Positions 1 to 8,385 of a stretch of 29,239 nt of DNA are shown one piece after another. Position 1 is the stretch's first letter. Each line of letters starts with the position of its first letter. The translations under genes and the position numbers were made by a program. The notes under the pieces are model-generated. The model ran no database searches, was not told the origin of the DNA, and saw only the letters and a list, made by a program, of their open reading frames with translations. The stretch comes from CAZFQG01 sp964520785 (GTDB taxonomy: Bacteria; Planctomycetota; Planctomycetia; Pirellulales; Thermoguttaceae). The stretch is taken from the NCBI GenBank assembly GCA_964520785.1, contig CAZFQG010000067.1, positions 1-29,239 of the forward strand. Reading direction: 5' to 3'.

Positions 1-13
1 AGGGAGGAAAACC

Positions 14-436
14 GTGGACGCTTGCACTAGAAAGCGCCGCTCGCGACGTCGCCGGGGAGTTGCCGCAGTCGAGTTCGCAGTCGTGGCACCCTTACTCTTC
101 ATGTTGGTTTTTGGGATCATGGAATTCGGCCGCGCCGTTATGGTGCAGCAAGTATTGACGAACGCATCGCGGGAGGGGGCGCGACGCGCGATCCTGGAAC
201 AGTCTTCCGCTATGGAAGTCGACGCGATTGTAATGGACTATCTGGCCAGAACTTCCGTTACCGGGGCAACGGTCACCATTGCACCCCAGTCTTTGAGTTC
301 CGTGGGCTTCGGTGATCCCGTCAGCGTGACCGTGTCAGTGCCGTTCGAACGCGTAACATGGGTATCTGCTCCGTGGTTCTTGTCGGGCGCCGTCCTCAGC
401 GCCCAGAGCGTCATGCACGCGGAAAGGCCCGAATGA
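14..436 (+). CDS. TadE-like pseudopilin (Flp/Tad pilus assembly)
   Basis: This 140-residue protein has an Arg/Lys-rich head (residues 6-14), then G15-VAAVEF and a hydrophobic helix to about residue 44. That is the TadE layout: a prepilin-peptidase-like Gly with Glu at +5, followed by the segment that anchors the protein in the inner membrane. The NASREGARRAIL stretch after the helix is also typical of TadE-like proteins. Family members are minor pseudopilins of the Tad (tight adherence) secretion/pilus system. The GTG start at 14 is chosen because AGGGAGG lies at 1-7 just upstream. The stop overlaps the next start (ATGATGA at 433-439), implying translational coupling with the TadG-like gene. 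Earlier tad genes would lie outside the window. Confidence 0.85.
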   Translation: MDACTRKRRSRRRRGVAAVEFAVVAPLLFMLVFGIMEFGRAVMVQQVLTNASREGARRAILEQSSAMEVDAIVMDYLARTSVTGATVTIAPQSLSSVGFGDPVSVTVSVPFERVTWVSAPWFLSGAVLSAQSVMHAERPE

Positions 437-1740
437 TGAGACGACTAATCATCTTTGTATTCCCAAAATCGCAATCCACGGACTCGTGGAATGGCGCACG
501 TAAGAAGAACCCCAAAGGCAAGGCGAATCGGCACGGCGCCGTACTCGTGCTCGTCGCCGTGTTCATGATCATTGCTTTGGGTCTGGTCGCTTTCGCGGTG
601 GATATCGGTTATATCCTGAACGCGCGAACGGAACTGCAGCGGATCACGGATGCGTGTGCCTTGGCCGCGGCGGCACAACTGCCGGATCAACAGGCCGGAT
701 TGGCCGCCGCACAGGCGGTTGCCTCGAAAAACCGAGGTATGATGGGGGCACATCTGGACGTCTCGAACATGGAGTTCGGATACTGGGACCGCGACACGGC
801 GGCGTTTACTTCTCCGGCACCCGGTCTACTGGACCCAAATGCGGTTCGCGTCACTCTTGAGCGAAGTCGAGCCGCCGGGAATCCCGTCAGCCTCTTTTTC
901 GGATCGGTCTTCGGGAAGACCGAAGCCGACACGTCAGCTTCGGCGACGGCCATGTACGACCGTTGGTTATGCGGTCCTTTCGTCGGCATTGAGTGGATAT
1001 CCGTTCCGGGGGCGCTACAAACCGACAGCTACAACTCTAAGGAAGGCGACTATTCTTCCGCGAATTCGCGCGATTGGGGTAGCATTTGTAGCGACGGCCC
1101 GATTCAAATCGAGGGGGGGGCTCTTATCCGTGGTGACGCGAGGGCGGGGAAAGGATACAAACCGGTTATCACCGGCAAGGCCACCGTCACGCGGAGCGTC
1201 GGATCCCGTCTGAAACCCTTGCATCTGCCTCCGGTAGATGCAAGCGAGGCGGCCTTCGCCAACGACAATCACCAAATCCCCCTGGTTCAAGAGGGGAACT
1301 CGTGGATGAGCCCGGTGGACGGCAAAGGAAACTTTCTACTAGAAGGCACGCGAACCATCGAACTCCCTCCGGGAACCTACTATTTCAACGACTTCACCGT
1401 CAAGGGTCAGTCTCAGTTCAGCGTGAGTGGACCGACCGAAATCTACGTTACCGGCAATCTGGAGCGTTCAGGCGGCGCTCTGGTGAACAACGTCACGAGA
1501 AAACCGGTCAATCTGCAATTCCTAATGACCGGCGGGCAAGCAACGGTTACCAGCTACGCCAATTTCCACGCGGTCATTTACGCCCCAAACACCGCGGTGA
1601 CGGTCAACGGGGATTCGGACCTGTTCGGGGCCGTAGTGGGCAAAAACCTCACGATAACCGGATCCGCCAGAGCGCACTATGACGAATCACTTCAGTTGGA
1701 CGAATTCGAATTCCCGCGCAGGACGACCCTTGTGGATTAG
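433..1740 (+). CDS. TadG-like pilus-assembly protein with C-terminal adhesin-like domain
   Basis: The protein is 435 residues from the ATG at 433. That start overlaps the tadE-like stop by four bases and has GGAAAGG at 421-427; an in-frame ATG at 358 would lie deep inside tadE and is rejected. Residues about 35-60 form one membrane helix, followed by DIGYILNARTELQRITDACALAAA, the classic N-terminal domain of putative Flp pilus-assembly TadE/G-like proteins. The rest has no recognisable von Willebrand A domain. Residues from about 190 onward resemble beta-rich polymer-like repeats (GNLERSGG, FHAVIYAPNTAV, LFGAVVGKNLTITG), a type found in other surface proteins with TadG heads. It probably sits in the cell envelope as a minor pilus or secretion component. 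The exact role is unknown. Confidence 0.78.
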   Translation: MMRRLIIFVFPKSQSTDSWNGARKKNPKGKANRHGAVLVLVAVFMIIALGLVAFAVDIGYILNARTELQRITDACALAAAAQLPDQQAGLAAAQAVASKNRGMMGAHLDVSNMEFGYWDRDTAAFTSPAPGLLDPNAVRVTLERSRAAGNPVSLFFGSVFGKTEADTSASATAMYDRWLCGPFVGIEWISVPGALQTDSYNSKEGDYSSANSRDWGSICSDGPIQIEGGALIRGDARAGKGYKPVITGKATVTRSVGSRLKPLHLPPVDASEAAFANDNHQIPLVQEGNSWMSPVDGKGNFLLEGTRTIELPPGTYYFNDFTVKGQSQFSVSGPTEIYVTGNLERSGGALVNNVTRKPVNLQFLMTGGQATVTSYANFHAVIYAPNTAVTVNGDSDLFGAVVGKNLTITGSARAHYDESLQLDEFEFPRRTTLVD

Positions 1741-2209
1741 TATCTTCAGGAGCGAGCGGTCAAGGCCTCTCTTGACGGCTCTGGGAGTGATTGTTGGTAT
1801 CATTTCGATATCGGCGATCAGCGCATCGAGAGATACCTTTCGTGAAAGGCCTGAGGGAGACGTTTCTATCTCTCCTCCTCGTCTTATCTTGAGTGACGCC
1901 GAGAAGGATATCGGCACCGTCCAGCAGGGTTCTATCGTCCGCGCGGTGTTTCCGTTGCGCAACGCGGGTAAGCGGCGTTTGGTGGTCTTTCAGGATAGCC
2001 AACTATGTTGCGGCGCCGCGCCTGCTCCGGCAACCGTCATCGTAGAAGCGGGTCGGACAGGCACATTGACCGTTGAGTTGAATACATCCCAGTGGCACGG
2101 GCTCGTCGAACATGTCGTCTCTTGTACGACAAACGATCCCGTCCTTCCGCGTTTCAATCTGAAAGTGACCGGAGAGGTAACTTCGGGGACACGTCCCCAA
2201 GGAAACTGA
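1679..2209 (+). CDS. DUF1573-family anchored protein
   Basis: A hydrophobic stretch (LLTALGVIVGIISISAISA, about residues 31-50) suggests a signal peptide or membrane anchor. It is followed by a beta-sandwich domain of the DUF1573 type: DIGTVQQGSIVRAVFPLRNAGKRRLVV, a Cys-containing loop (QLCCGAAP, comparable to the usual SCGCT), and a closing strand ending LKVTGEV. Such domains are common in planctomycete and Bacteroidetes envelope proteins and have no assigned biochemical role. The start is uncertain. The ATG at 1679 overlaps the preceding gene by 62 bases; an in-frame TTG at 1730 (residue 18) would reduce the overlap to 11 bases. Position and direction suggest co-expression with the Tad-like pair. 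Confidence 0.65.
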   Translation: MTNHFSWTNSNSRAGRPLWISIFRSERSRPLLTALGVIVGIISISAISASRDTFRERPEGDVSISPPRLILSDAEKDIGTVQQGSIVRAVFPLRNAGKRRLVVFQDSQLCCGAAPAPATVIVEAGRTGTLTVELNTSQWHGLVEHVVSCTTNDPVLPRFNLKVTGEVTSGTRPQGN

Positions 2210-2382
2210 AGGGGCGCCGGAAGGCATCGAGGTTGAACCGCCCCTGGAAAAACGGGCTGTACGGGAAAAGGAAAGTCACCCACATACTTGATGATTCGAC
2301 GAATCAACGGATAACCTGTTGAGCATCAAACGGCTGTCAAACGGACGGTAGCGACGTTTCATTCATCTCCTTCGAGTTCAAA

Positions 2383-4209
2383 TCACACTCCGGTGAACTC
2401 CTTGAGATCCGCCTCGATCCGGTCGAGGCGTTCCCGCTGCCTCTTCCGCGCCGCCTCGACGTCTTGAGACTCCTCCGGTGGATCGTACGCGAACATGTAG
2501 AACTTGATCTTCGGTTCCGTCCCGGAGGGACGCGCAGCCACGTAGTTGCCCGGCATTTCCAGATCGAGAATCACGAGGTCCCCCCTGGGACCGTCAAGCG
2601 GCCGGGTCGTGCCGTCGGCCGACCGGATCGTTCCGCCGGAATAGTCGCGGATTTGGGCCAGCCGGGCGCCGCCGAGTTGCTCCGGCGGATTGCCGCGGAA
2701 GGCGGCCATGACCGATTTGATCCGCTCCATCCCCTCGGACCCGGGCATCTGGACCGAGATTGTCCGTTCGCCGTGGCAGCCGTGGCACCGCATCAGCGCG
2801 GCGAGCTTCTGGTGGAGGGTTTGCCCTTCCGCCTTGGCTTTGGCGGTCAGCTCGGCCGCCACCATCGACGCGACGGCGGCGTCCTTGTCCCTCGCGTGCG
2901 TTCCGACGAGGAAACCGTACGACTCCTCCGCTCCGAAGACGAACTTTTCGGGGTCTTCCTCATTGATGACCTTGCCGATCCATTTGAAGCCGACGAGGAG
3001 ATCGCCGATCGTCCGCACGCCGTAGGAATCGGCGATCCGCCGCACGAGTTCGCTGGTAACGAGCGTTTTGACGACGTAATGGTCGTCGGTCAGTTCGCCG
3101 TCGTCGCGGAGCCCGGACAGGAGGTAATCGGTAAGGAGGGCGGCGAGTTGATTTCCGGTGAGGGTCCCCCACTCCATCTTCGAGTCGAACGAGAGGGGGG
3201 CGGCGCAGCCGAGCCGGTCGGCGTCGGGATCGGTCGCCATGATCAGTTCCGCGGCGGTTTCCTTCGCGCGGCTGATGATCGCCTCGAAGACGGCCGGATT
3301 CTCCGGATTCGAGACGTGCCCCGGGACGTTGGGGAAGTCGCCGCTCGGTTCGCGGTGCGGCTCGAAGACCTCGACCTCCCTGAAGCCGGCCGCTTCGAGC
3401 GCCGGCATCACCGCCGACTCGCCGACACCGTGCAAAGGGGAGTATATGATCTTCAGGTCCCGCGGTCCGGGCCGGCTCTGCCGGATCACCGCCTCCAAAA
3501 AGGCCTTGTCGGTCTCCTCCTGGCAGTAGACGATCCATCCCTCGGCCATCGCCCGGTGGAAGTCCATGCACTCGATATCCTGGACCCGCATGACCCGTTC
3601 GATGACCTGCTTGTCGTAGGGGGGCAGAACCTGAACGCCGGATGCCCAGTAGACCTTGACCGCGTTGTCGCTAGGCGGATTGTGGCTGGCGGTCACCATG
3701 ATGCCGCAATCGCAGTCGTGGTGGCGGACGGCGAAAGACAGCTCCGGCGTGCTACGGAACCCGTCGAGGAAATAGACCTTGATCCCGGCCGCCGCCATGA
3801 TTCCGGCGCACAGTTCGGCGAAGTGGCGGGAACGGTGCCGCGTGTCGTACGCAATCGCGCAGGCCAACCGTCTGCCGGGTCCGGCCTGTTCGCGGACGCA
3901 GTCAGCCAGTCCCTGGGCACTCTCGCCGATGGTGCGATCGTTAATGACGTTACAGCCGATCGGGTACATCCGCCCCCGGCGGCCCCCGGTGCCAAAGGGG
4001 ATGACCGTCCAGAAGGCGTCGTCCAACTCCTGCCACTTTTCCGACTCGACATGTTCGGCGATTTGGGAGACGAACTCGGCGTAGCGCGGCTCACGGAGCC
4101 AGATTCGGAGATTCGCGACGGCTCCCGGAGAAAGCCGCCGGTCACGGCCGGCCTGTTCGATTCGCGCGAGGAGCCGGGCGGATTCGGGAGAAGGTGATTG
4201 AGCGTTCAT
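2383..4209 (-). CDS. Phosphoglucomutase/phosphomannomutase (alpha-D-phosphohexomutase)
   Basis: This 608-residue cytosolic enzyme interconverts hexose 1- and 6-phosphates. All four superfamily signatures are present in order: the phosphoserine loop TASHNP (S175), the Mg-binding loop DPDADR (starting D327), the sugar-specificity loop GAEESYGF (about residue 420), and the phosphate-binding loop RPSGTEPKIK (starting R560). Length and loop wording fit the PGM2-like/bacterial PGM branch. Glucose versus mannose preference cannot be read from sequence. The ATG at 4209 is preferred over an in-frame GTG at 4263, because the latter adds an unconserved Pro/Gln-rich stretch; neither has a strong ribosome-binding site. 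GlgC lies 2.2 kb away on the same strand. Glucose-1-phosphate made here is GlgC's substrate, so the two may feed glycogen synthesis. Confidence 0.93.
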   Translation of the reverse strand: MNAQSPSPESARLLARIEQAGRDRRLSPGAVANLRIWLREPRYAEFVSQIAEHVESEKWQELDDAFWTVIPFGTGGRRGRMYPIGCNVINDRTIGESAQGLADCVREQAGPGRRLACAIAYDTRHRSRHFAELCAGIMAAAGIKVYFLDGFRSTPELSFAVRHHDCDCGIMVTASHNPPSDNAVKVYWASGVQVLPPYDKQVIERVMRVQDIECMDFHRAMAEGWIVYCQEETDKAFLEAVIRQSRPGPRDLKIIYSPLHGVGESAVMPALEAAGFREVEVFEPHREPSGDFPNVPGHVSNPENPAVFEAIISRAKETAAELIMATDPDADRLGCAAPLSFDSKMEWGTLTGNQLAALLTDYLLSGLRDDGELTDDHYVVKTLVTSELVRRIADSYGVRTIGDLLVGFKWIGKVINEEDPEKFVFGAEESYGFLVGTHARDKDAAVASMVAAELTAKAKAEGQTLHQKLAALMRCHGCHGERTISVQMPGSEGMERIKSVMAAFRGNPPEQLGGARLAQIRDYSGGTIRSADGTTRPLDGPRGDLVILDLEMPGNYVAARPSGTEPKIKFYMFAYDPPEESQDVEAARKRQRERLDRIEADLKEFTGV

Positions 4210-4450
4210 AGCCGATTTGTCTTGGCGCTGTTTTGGCTGGGGAAACGGATGTGTTATCGGCACCGGAGAGCATTCGAGGTGCGTCGCAACAAAAAGCCGG
4301 CAAGATGCTCGAATTCGCGCGGTCCTGCCGAATAAGCCAAATGTACCAGGAACGCGACGAAATCGAAGGGGGTATCCTCCGCCAATTCTACCCCGATTGG
4401 TATACGAACGTTCCGGGGAAACCTATTTTTTCTCAAATGAGGTGCCCCGA

Positions 4451-5995
4451 ATGAGACAACGCAACCGAGGTTTGGAACTGACGTTCAAGACAATCGACGC
4501 GTCGCGCAGCGCCGCGGCGGTGGATATGATCGTTCGTTCGCTCGAGTCGCGGCAGGTCAAGGTCAGGCGGTGGGCGTTCGCGAGGGCACTCGCGTCGACC
4601 GATCGGAGCGTTCATCGCGCGGTGATCCGGCATCTCGATCAAATGCCCGAACAGGTTCGCTCGCGCCTTCCCGAATTGAGAGGAACAATGACGGCGGCGC
4701 TGCGTATCGCCCTTCTGGGAAACGATTCCTTGCTGCGCGCGAACGCCGCGACGCTCGCCCTGGAGGTAGGTGAATACGTTCTGATCCCCGACCTGGTCCG
4801 ATTCTTGAAGGATCGGGAAAAAGTGGACGACACGGTAGCCTCGACGGTTTTGGAGTTGGCGGACCGTCTCCGCGAAGACCTGAAAGTCCCTCGGCGGAAG
4901 CTGGAGTCTCGGGAGCTGGAGTCCGTGGCGGAGGAGTGCCGCGAAGCCGTCGAACCGGTCTTGGCGACATTCCAGAAGCACCGTTCCCGGGGACTGCTCG
5001 AAGCCTACCTGATCCTGGCCGGTACCGGGGATGCTCGCGTGCGAGACGCGATCGCCCATCCGCGGTCGCTTCTTGGCGCCGCGATCATGGGGATATTCGA
5101 GAGCGGGACGAGTAGGGGGATTCGTGACTTGCTTGCCGATGCTCTCTTATGTCCCGAGACGCCCCCCGTCGTGTCCGAGACCCTGCGGCGGCGCAAGGAC
5201 GTCGGCTTCATCAGACGCGTCCTTCAATTGCTCGGGACGGACCGGTTCGATGAAACGGTCGCCGCGCATCCGATACTCGGGCGAATGGAATTCCTGCATG
5301 ATCCGGCGTTTCCTTTCGAGGAACTGGAAGACGCCGCGCAAAGCAAGCTTGTCCGGCTGATCGTTCATAGTGATCTTCCCGAAAGCCGTCGAATTTGGCT
5401 GCTGGAGTACTTCGCGATCAACGGAGGTTCCCTGGCGCGCGCCGCGACGGTCGAGGCCCTGGGACTCCTTTCCACGGATCGCGCGGCGGGAATGATCGAG
5501 CGGCTTCTTTACGATCCGGCTCCGGAAGTGGTCGCCGCCACCGTGAGACAATTGCGGCATCATGACGTGCCGGGTGGTATCGACCTGGCGCTCGAGCTGG
5601 TTGGACATCCGGACGCCCGCGTCCGCGCCGCCGTGCATTCCGTTCTGGGCGAGGCCGATTTCATCGCGTTTTTCAGCGAACTACCCAAGCTCGGCGAAAT
5701 GGAGCGACGGCGACAGGGGAGGCTGGCGATGAAAGCGGACCCCAAGGCGATCTTACTGCTCCGGCGGGAATTGAGTTCGCTCACCCGGGAACGGCGGTTG
5801 AGGGCTCTCGAAGCCGTTGAGGCGATGGGCGCAAGGGACCGGGTCGAAGACCTGTTGCTCGAAGGACTCGAAGACCGCGATCCGGCGGTTCGGCAGAAGG
5901 CGGCGGAACTGCTGGGGGAACGGTTCGCGCCGGTGCGTCTGGAGAACGGCGAATCCGATTCGGCCTCGGTCGAGTCGGTAGGAAGCAATCAGTAG
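4451..5995 (+). CDS. HEAT-repeat protein
   Basis: This 514-residue protein is built from helical repeats, with no signal peptide or membrane segment seen. Repeat-like units include ARVRDAIAHPRSLLGAAIMG, AAGMIERLLYDPAPEVVAAT, LELVGHPDARVRAAVHSVLG and LLLEGLEDRDPAVRQKAAEL. This DxxVRxxAAxxLG pattern is typical of HEAT/PBS-lyase-type scaffolds that mediate protein contacts. No catalytic motif is visible. The ATG at 4451 is chosen because GAGGTG lies 6 bases upstream; the open frame extends back to 4217 but would run into the divergent promoter region of the phosphohexomutase. A small membrane protein follows 15 bases downstream with a strong ribosome-binding site, so the two probably form an operon and may act together. 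Function unknown. Confidence 0.85.
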   Translation: MRQRNRGLELTFKTIDASRSAAAVDMIVRSLESRQVKVRRWAFARALASTDRSVHRAVIRHLDQMPEQVRSRLPELRGTMTAALRIALLGNDSLLRANAATLALEVGEYVLIPDLVRFLKDREKVDDTVASTVLELADRLREDLKVPRRKLESRELESVAEECREAVEPVLATFQKHRSRGLLEAYLILAGTGDARVRDAIAHPRSLLGAAIMGIFESGTSRGIRDLLADALLCPETPPVVSETLRRRKDVGFIRRVLQLLGTDRFDETVAAHPILGRMEFLHDPAFPFEELEDAAQSKLVRLIVHSDLPESRRIWLLEYFAINGGSLARAATVEALGLLSTDRAAGMIERLLYDPAPEVVAATVRQLRHHDVPGGIDLALELVGHPDARVRAAVHSVLGEADFIAFFSELPKLGEMERRRQGRLAMKADPKAILLLRRELSSLTRERRLRALEAVEAMGARDRVEDLLLEGLEDRDPAVRQKAAELLGERFAPVRLENGESDSASVESVGSNQ

Positions 5996-6010
5996 ATAGG
6001 AGGTGAAACG

Positions 6011-6406
6011 ATGATGCAAGGAATGCCGCCGGCGGAAATGAGCCGCTTGGACGCGATACGCAAGGCGTTCGACGGATCGCGCGGATACTTGAGCGATTCC
6101 GACGTCAATCTGGTTGTCGCCTTGGTCTGCGTCCTCGTGGGGGCGCTCATCCTCTTCATCGCGGCCAGGATACTCTGGAAGAGCGCATGGGTCCGCGAAA
6201 ACCCTTACCTCCTATTCTGGGAACTGTGCTGGGCCCACCGGTTGAGCATCTCCGATAGCGTGCTCCTCCTGCGGGCGGCGAAAAGGCTTCGCATGGCCAA
6301 TCCGTCGTTCGTCTTCCTGGAACCCGACGCCTTTGCACGGCCCGTCCACGGTTTCTCCGAGAGCGAGGAATCACGGTTCGAGGGGCTCTACCACCGCTTG
6401 TTCTGA
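6011..6406 (+). CDS. Small single-pass membrane protein of unknown function
   Basis: This 131-residue protein has one clear membrane helix (VNLVVALVCVLVGALILFIAARILW, about residues 33-57). A C-terminal, probably cytoplasmic part (WKSAWVRENPYLLFWELCWAH...) follows, with a helical AHRLSISDSVLLLRAAKRL segment. TAGGAGGTGAAACG directly before ATG 6011 is an excellent ribosome-binding site. The gene begins 15 bases after the HEAT-repeat gene, so they are almost certainly cotranscribed. The tail could serve as a docking surface for the HEAT scaffold, but that is inference. I do not recognise a named family. It ends facing glgC, with a GC-rich hairpin between them. Confidence 0.72.
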   Translation: MMQGMPPAEMSRLDAIRKAFDGSRGYLSDSDVNLVVALVCVLVGALILFIAARILWKSAWVRENPYLLFWELCWAHRLSISDSVLLLRAAKRLRMANPSFVFLEPDAFARPVHGFSESEESRFEGLYHRLF

Positions 6407-6437
6407 CCGCGCGAGGGACGCGGCCCGACCGCCTCCT

Positions 6438-6460
6438 CGCGGCGCGACTTACGCGCCGCG
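6438..6460. terminator. GC-only hairpin between convergent genes
   Basis: CGCGGCGCG (6438-6446) pairs perfectly with CGCGCCGCG (6452-6460) around a 5-base loop ACTTA. The stem lies between the 3' ends of the convergent small membrane-protein gene and glgC, and covers the glgC stop codon. No U-tract follows on either strand, so it is not a textbook intrinsic terminator. It could still act as a bidirectional pause or 3'-end stabiliser. Confidence 0.45.
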
Positions 6461-7738
6461 CGTCGGGTCGAAGTTCCAGCCGTCCGTGAAGACGGCACTC
6501 TTCACGGCGACGAAAATCCCGTCGCGGACGATGTAGTCACCGATTTCCTCCGTGTTCTCCACCAGCATCTCGTTCTGAATCCGGACGTTCGCTCCGATGC
6601 GGCAGTTCTTATCGATGATCGCGTTCTCGATCACCGATCCGGAACCGATGCCCAGGGGAGGCCGTCCGTTCTCCTCGCCGGGAACCTCGTCGTAGTCGTT
6701 TCCCATGATGATCGAGTTGCGGATGACGACGTCGCGCCCGATCTTGCAGCGCAGGCCGATCAGGCTGTTCTCGATAACCGCTCCTGACTCGATTCGGCAC
6801 CCATCGGCGATGAGGCTGCTGCTGACGGTTGCGCTGTCAATCCGGGTCGGCGGAAGAAATCTCGCGCGCGTGTACAAGGGAGCCTCGGCCGAATCCAACT
6901 TGAAGGGAGCGTCCGGTGACGCTAGCGCGAGATTCGCGTCATAGAAGGAGCGGATCGTCCCGATATCCTCCCAATACCCGTCGAAAAGGTGCAATTGAAC
7001 GCGGCGCGAGCGCATGCAAGCCGGAAAAACCTCTTTTCCGAAGTCCTGGTACGCGGTCTTCTCCAAGACGTCGACAAGGGTCCCGCGGTTGAACAGATAA
7101 ATACCCATACTCGCCAGGCAATCGCGGCCTCGGCTCTCGATGCCTTGCCCGTCCACCCACGAGGGGTCGGTTCGGATCAGCTCCAGTTCATGGTCGGTCT
7201 GGGGCTTCTCCAGGAATCCGACGACGCGGCCGGTGTCATCCACCCGCATGATACCCAGTCCGGCCGCCTCGCTCGCATGGACCGGAACGGCCGAGATCGT
7301 GACGTCGGCACCACTCTCGCGGTGTGTCTGGATCATGTCAGTAAAGCTCATTCGGTAGAGCTGGTCCCCCGAAAGGACCAAAACAAAATCGACGTCCGGC
7401 TGTTCGATGTAACGGAGATTCTGCCGAACCGCGTCGGCCGTTCCCTGATACCAACCCGCGTTGGAGAGCGTTTGTTGCGCGGCAAGGATTTCAACGAACC
7501 CGGCGTCGAAGTGGTCGAATCGGTACGTCCGCCGAATGTGGCGGTGAAGGCTGACCGAATTGAACTGCGTCAGCACATACATCCGCTTGATCCCGCTGTT
7601 GAGACAGTTCGACAAGGGGATGTCGATAAGTCGATACTTCCCCCCGACCGGCACCGCCGGCTTCGAACGAACCTTGGTCAAGGGGTAAAGCCGTGTACCA
7701 CGGCCACCGCCAAGCACTATCGCTATCGCGTTTTTCAT
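6449..7738 (-). CDS. glgC: Glucose-1-phosphate adenylyltransferase (ADP-glucose pyrophosphorylase)
   Basis: This 429-residue enzyme makes ADP-glucose from glucose-1-phosphate and ATP, the committed step of bacterial glycogen synthesis. The N-terminal nucleotidyltransferase domain shows the LGGGRGTRLYPLTKVRSKPA nucleotide loop, YRLIDIPLSNCLNSG, QGTADAVRQN, LSGDQLYRM and FLEKP. The C-terminal half carries left-handed beta-helix hexapeptide repeats (IADGCRIESGAVIENSLIG, IGSGSVIENAIIDKNCRIG). The wording PLSNCLNSGIKRMYVLTQFNS is close to the cyanobacterial/plant type rather than the enterobacterial type. The ATG at 7738 is chosen because TAGGAGA lies 5-6 bases upstream; the frame extends 7 codons further without support. 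It may work with the phosphohexomutase at 2383-4209. Confidence 0.95.
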   Translation of the reverse strand: MKNAIAIVLGGGRGTRLYPLTKVRSKPAVPVGGKYRLIDIPLSNCLNSGIKRMYVLTQFNSVSLHRHIRRTYRFDHFDAGFVEILAAQQTLSNAGWYQGTADAVRQNLRYIEQPDVDFVLVLSGDQLYRMSFTDMIQTHRESGADVTISAVPVHASEAAGLGIMRVDDTGRVVGFLEKPQTDHELELIRTDPSWVDGQGIESRGRDCLASMGIYLFNRGTLVDVLEKTAYQDFGKEVFPACMRSRRVQLHLFDGYWEDIGTIRSFYDANLALASPDAPFKLDSAEAPLYTRARFLPPTRIDSATVSSSLIADGCRIESGAVIENSLIGLRCKIGRDVVIRNSIIMGNDYDEVPGEENGRPPLGIGSGSVIENAIIDKNCRIGANVRIQNEMLVENTEEIGDYIVRDGIFVAVKSAVFTDGWNFDPTRGA

Positions 7739-7857
7739 GACGTCTCCTACGGTCACCACGCCCTACCCGCGCCGCTGACGACGAAACGCGGGTCCTTCAA
7801 AAGAAAAATCCCCGGTATCGCTCCGGCGCGTCTTTTCGCGTTCGCACAAGTCCTTTT

Positions 7858-7899
7858 CCTCCAGTCCACCTTCCAGCCTCCAGCAGCCTCCAGTCCACC
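7858..7899. repeat. Short C/T-rich direct repeat
   Basis: CCTCCAGTCCACC occurs at 7858-7870 and again at 7887-7899. The spacer is CCAGCCTCCAGCAG-like, giving a locally repetitive polypyrimidine tract. It would lie in the glgC 5' leader if the candidate promoter at 7916-7944 is correct. Confidence 0.5.
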
Positions 7900-7915
7900 C
7901 TCGTCTCCGTTGCCC

Positions 7916-7944
7916 ATTGTATCGCAAAACCGCGGCGGCGCAAA
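7916..7944 (-). promoter_or_regulatory. Candidate sigma-70-type promoter for glgC
   Basis: Read on the minus strand, TTTGCG (7944-7939), a 17-base spacer and TACAAT (7921-7916) form a weak -35 and a good -10 box. This would give a leader of about 170 bases before ATG 7738. Only the -10 is close to consensus, so the call is tentative. Confidence 0.3.
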
Positions 7945-8330
7945 TTGGGAGTCATGCGTGGAAGACGCATGCTGGAATAAATCGGCTGGGGATCCTTTTC
8001 CGGGGTGTCTGATGCACCTCTTATTTACTATTGTTACGGCAGTTACGAACCGGAAGAGTCGCCCTTACCCGGCTTTTTGAAAGTAATTGCCTCAGCGAGC
8101 CATATTCGCCATCTCCCACAGTATTCAATCGGCCGCCACAAGCCCCCCAATAGTTACAGTTTGCCGCCATTCAATGCGGCGATTGCCTACTTCTCGTTTT
8201 CTCCGTTGTGGTTTCTCCACTCCCGATTACACTCAAAACTGGCGATCCTTCTCGATTGGTCGGCGAAGACTCGATTGCCCGGCGAAACAGCCTCACTGAA
8301 CGCGAGAAGAGTTTTGTTCGAGGCCCACCA

Positions 8331-8359
8331 TTGATCTTCTAGATTAATTTGATTCTATT
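8331..8359 (+). promoter_or_regulatory. Possible promoter for the cyclophilin/Ig gene
   Basis: TTGATC (8331), a 17-base spacer and TCTATT (8354) lie in an AT-rich stretch that stands out from the GC-rich surroundings, directly upstream of the ATG at 8386. The -10 matches only 4 of 6 consensus bases. Confidence 0.22.
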
Positions 8360-8385
8360 TCTGAAATAAAATTGCTTTCACTCTC

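Larger units (their letters stand above)
7739..8385. other. Intergenic region between divergent glgC and cyclophilin genes
   Basis: About 650 bases carry no convincing gene. The small open frame 8005-8334 lacks a ribosome-binding site and has no familiar protein features. The region holds a short C/T-rich direct repeat (7858-7899), a candidate glgC promoter (7916-7944, minus) and an AT-rich stretch (about 8331-8382) just before the cyclophilin start, where a promoter is plausible. Confidence 0.6.

Noticed and set aside
2464..4197. 577-codon open frame on the plus strand
   Set aside because: It is antisense to the phosphohexomutase, whose motifs are unambiguous. Long shadow frames are expected in GC-rich coding DNA, and its translation has no recognisable motif.
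8005..8334. 109-codon open frame in the glgC/cyclophilin intergenic region
   Set aside because: No ribosome-binding site, unusual composition and no familiar features. The region is better explained as promoter/leader DNA.
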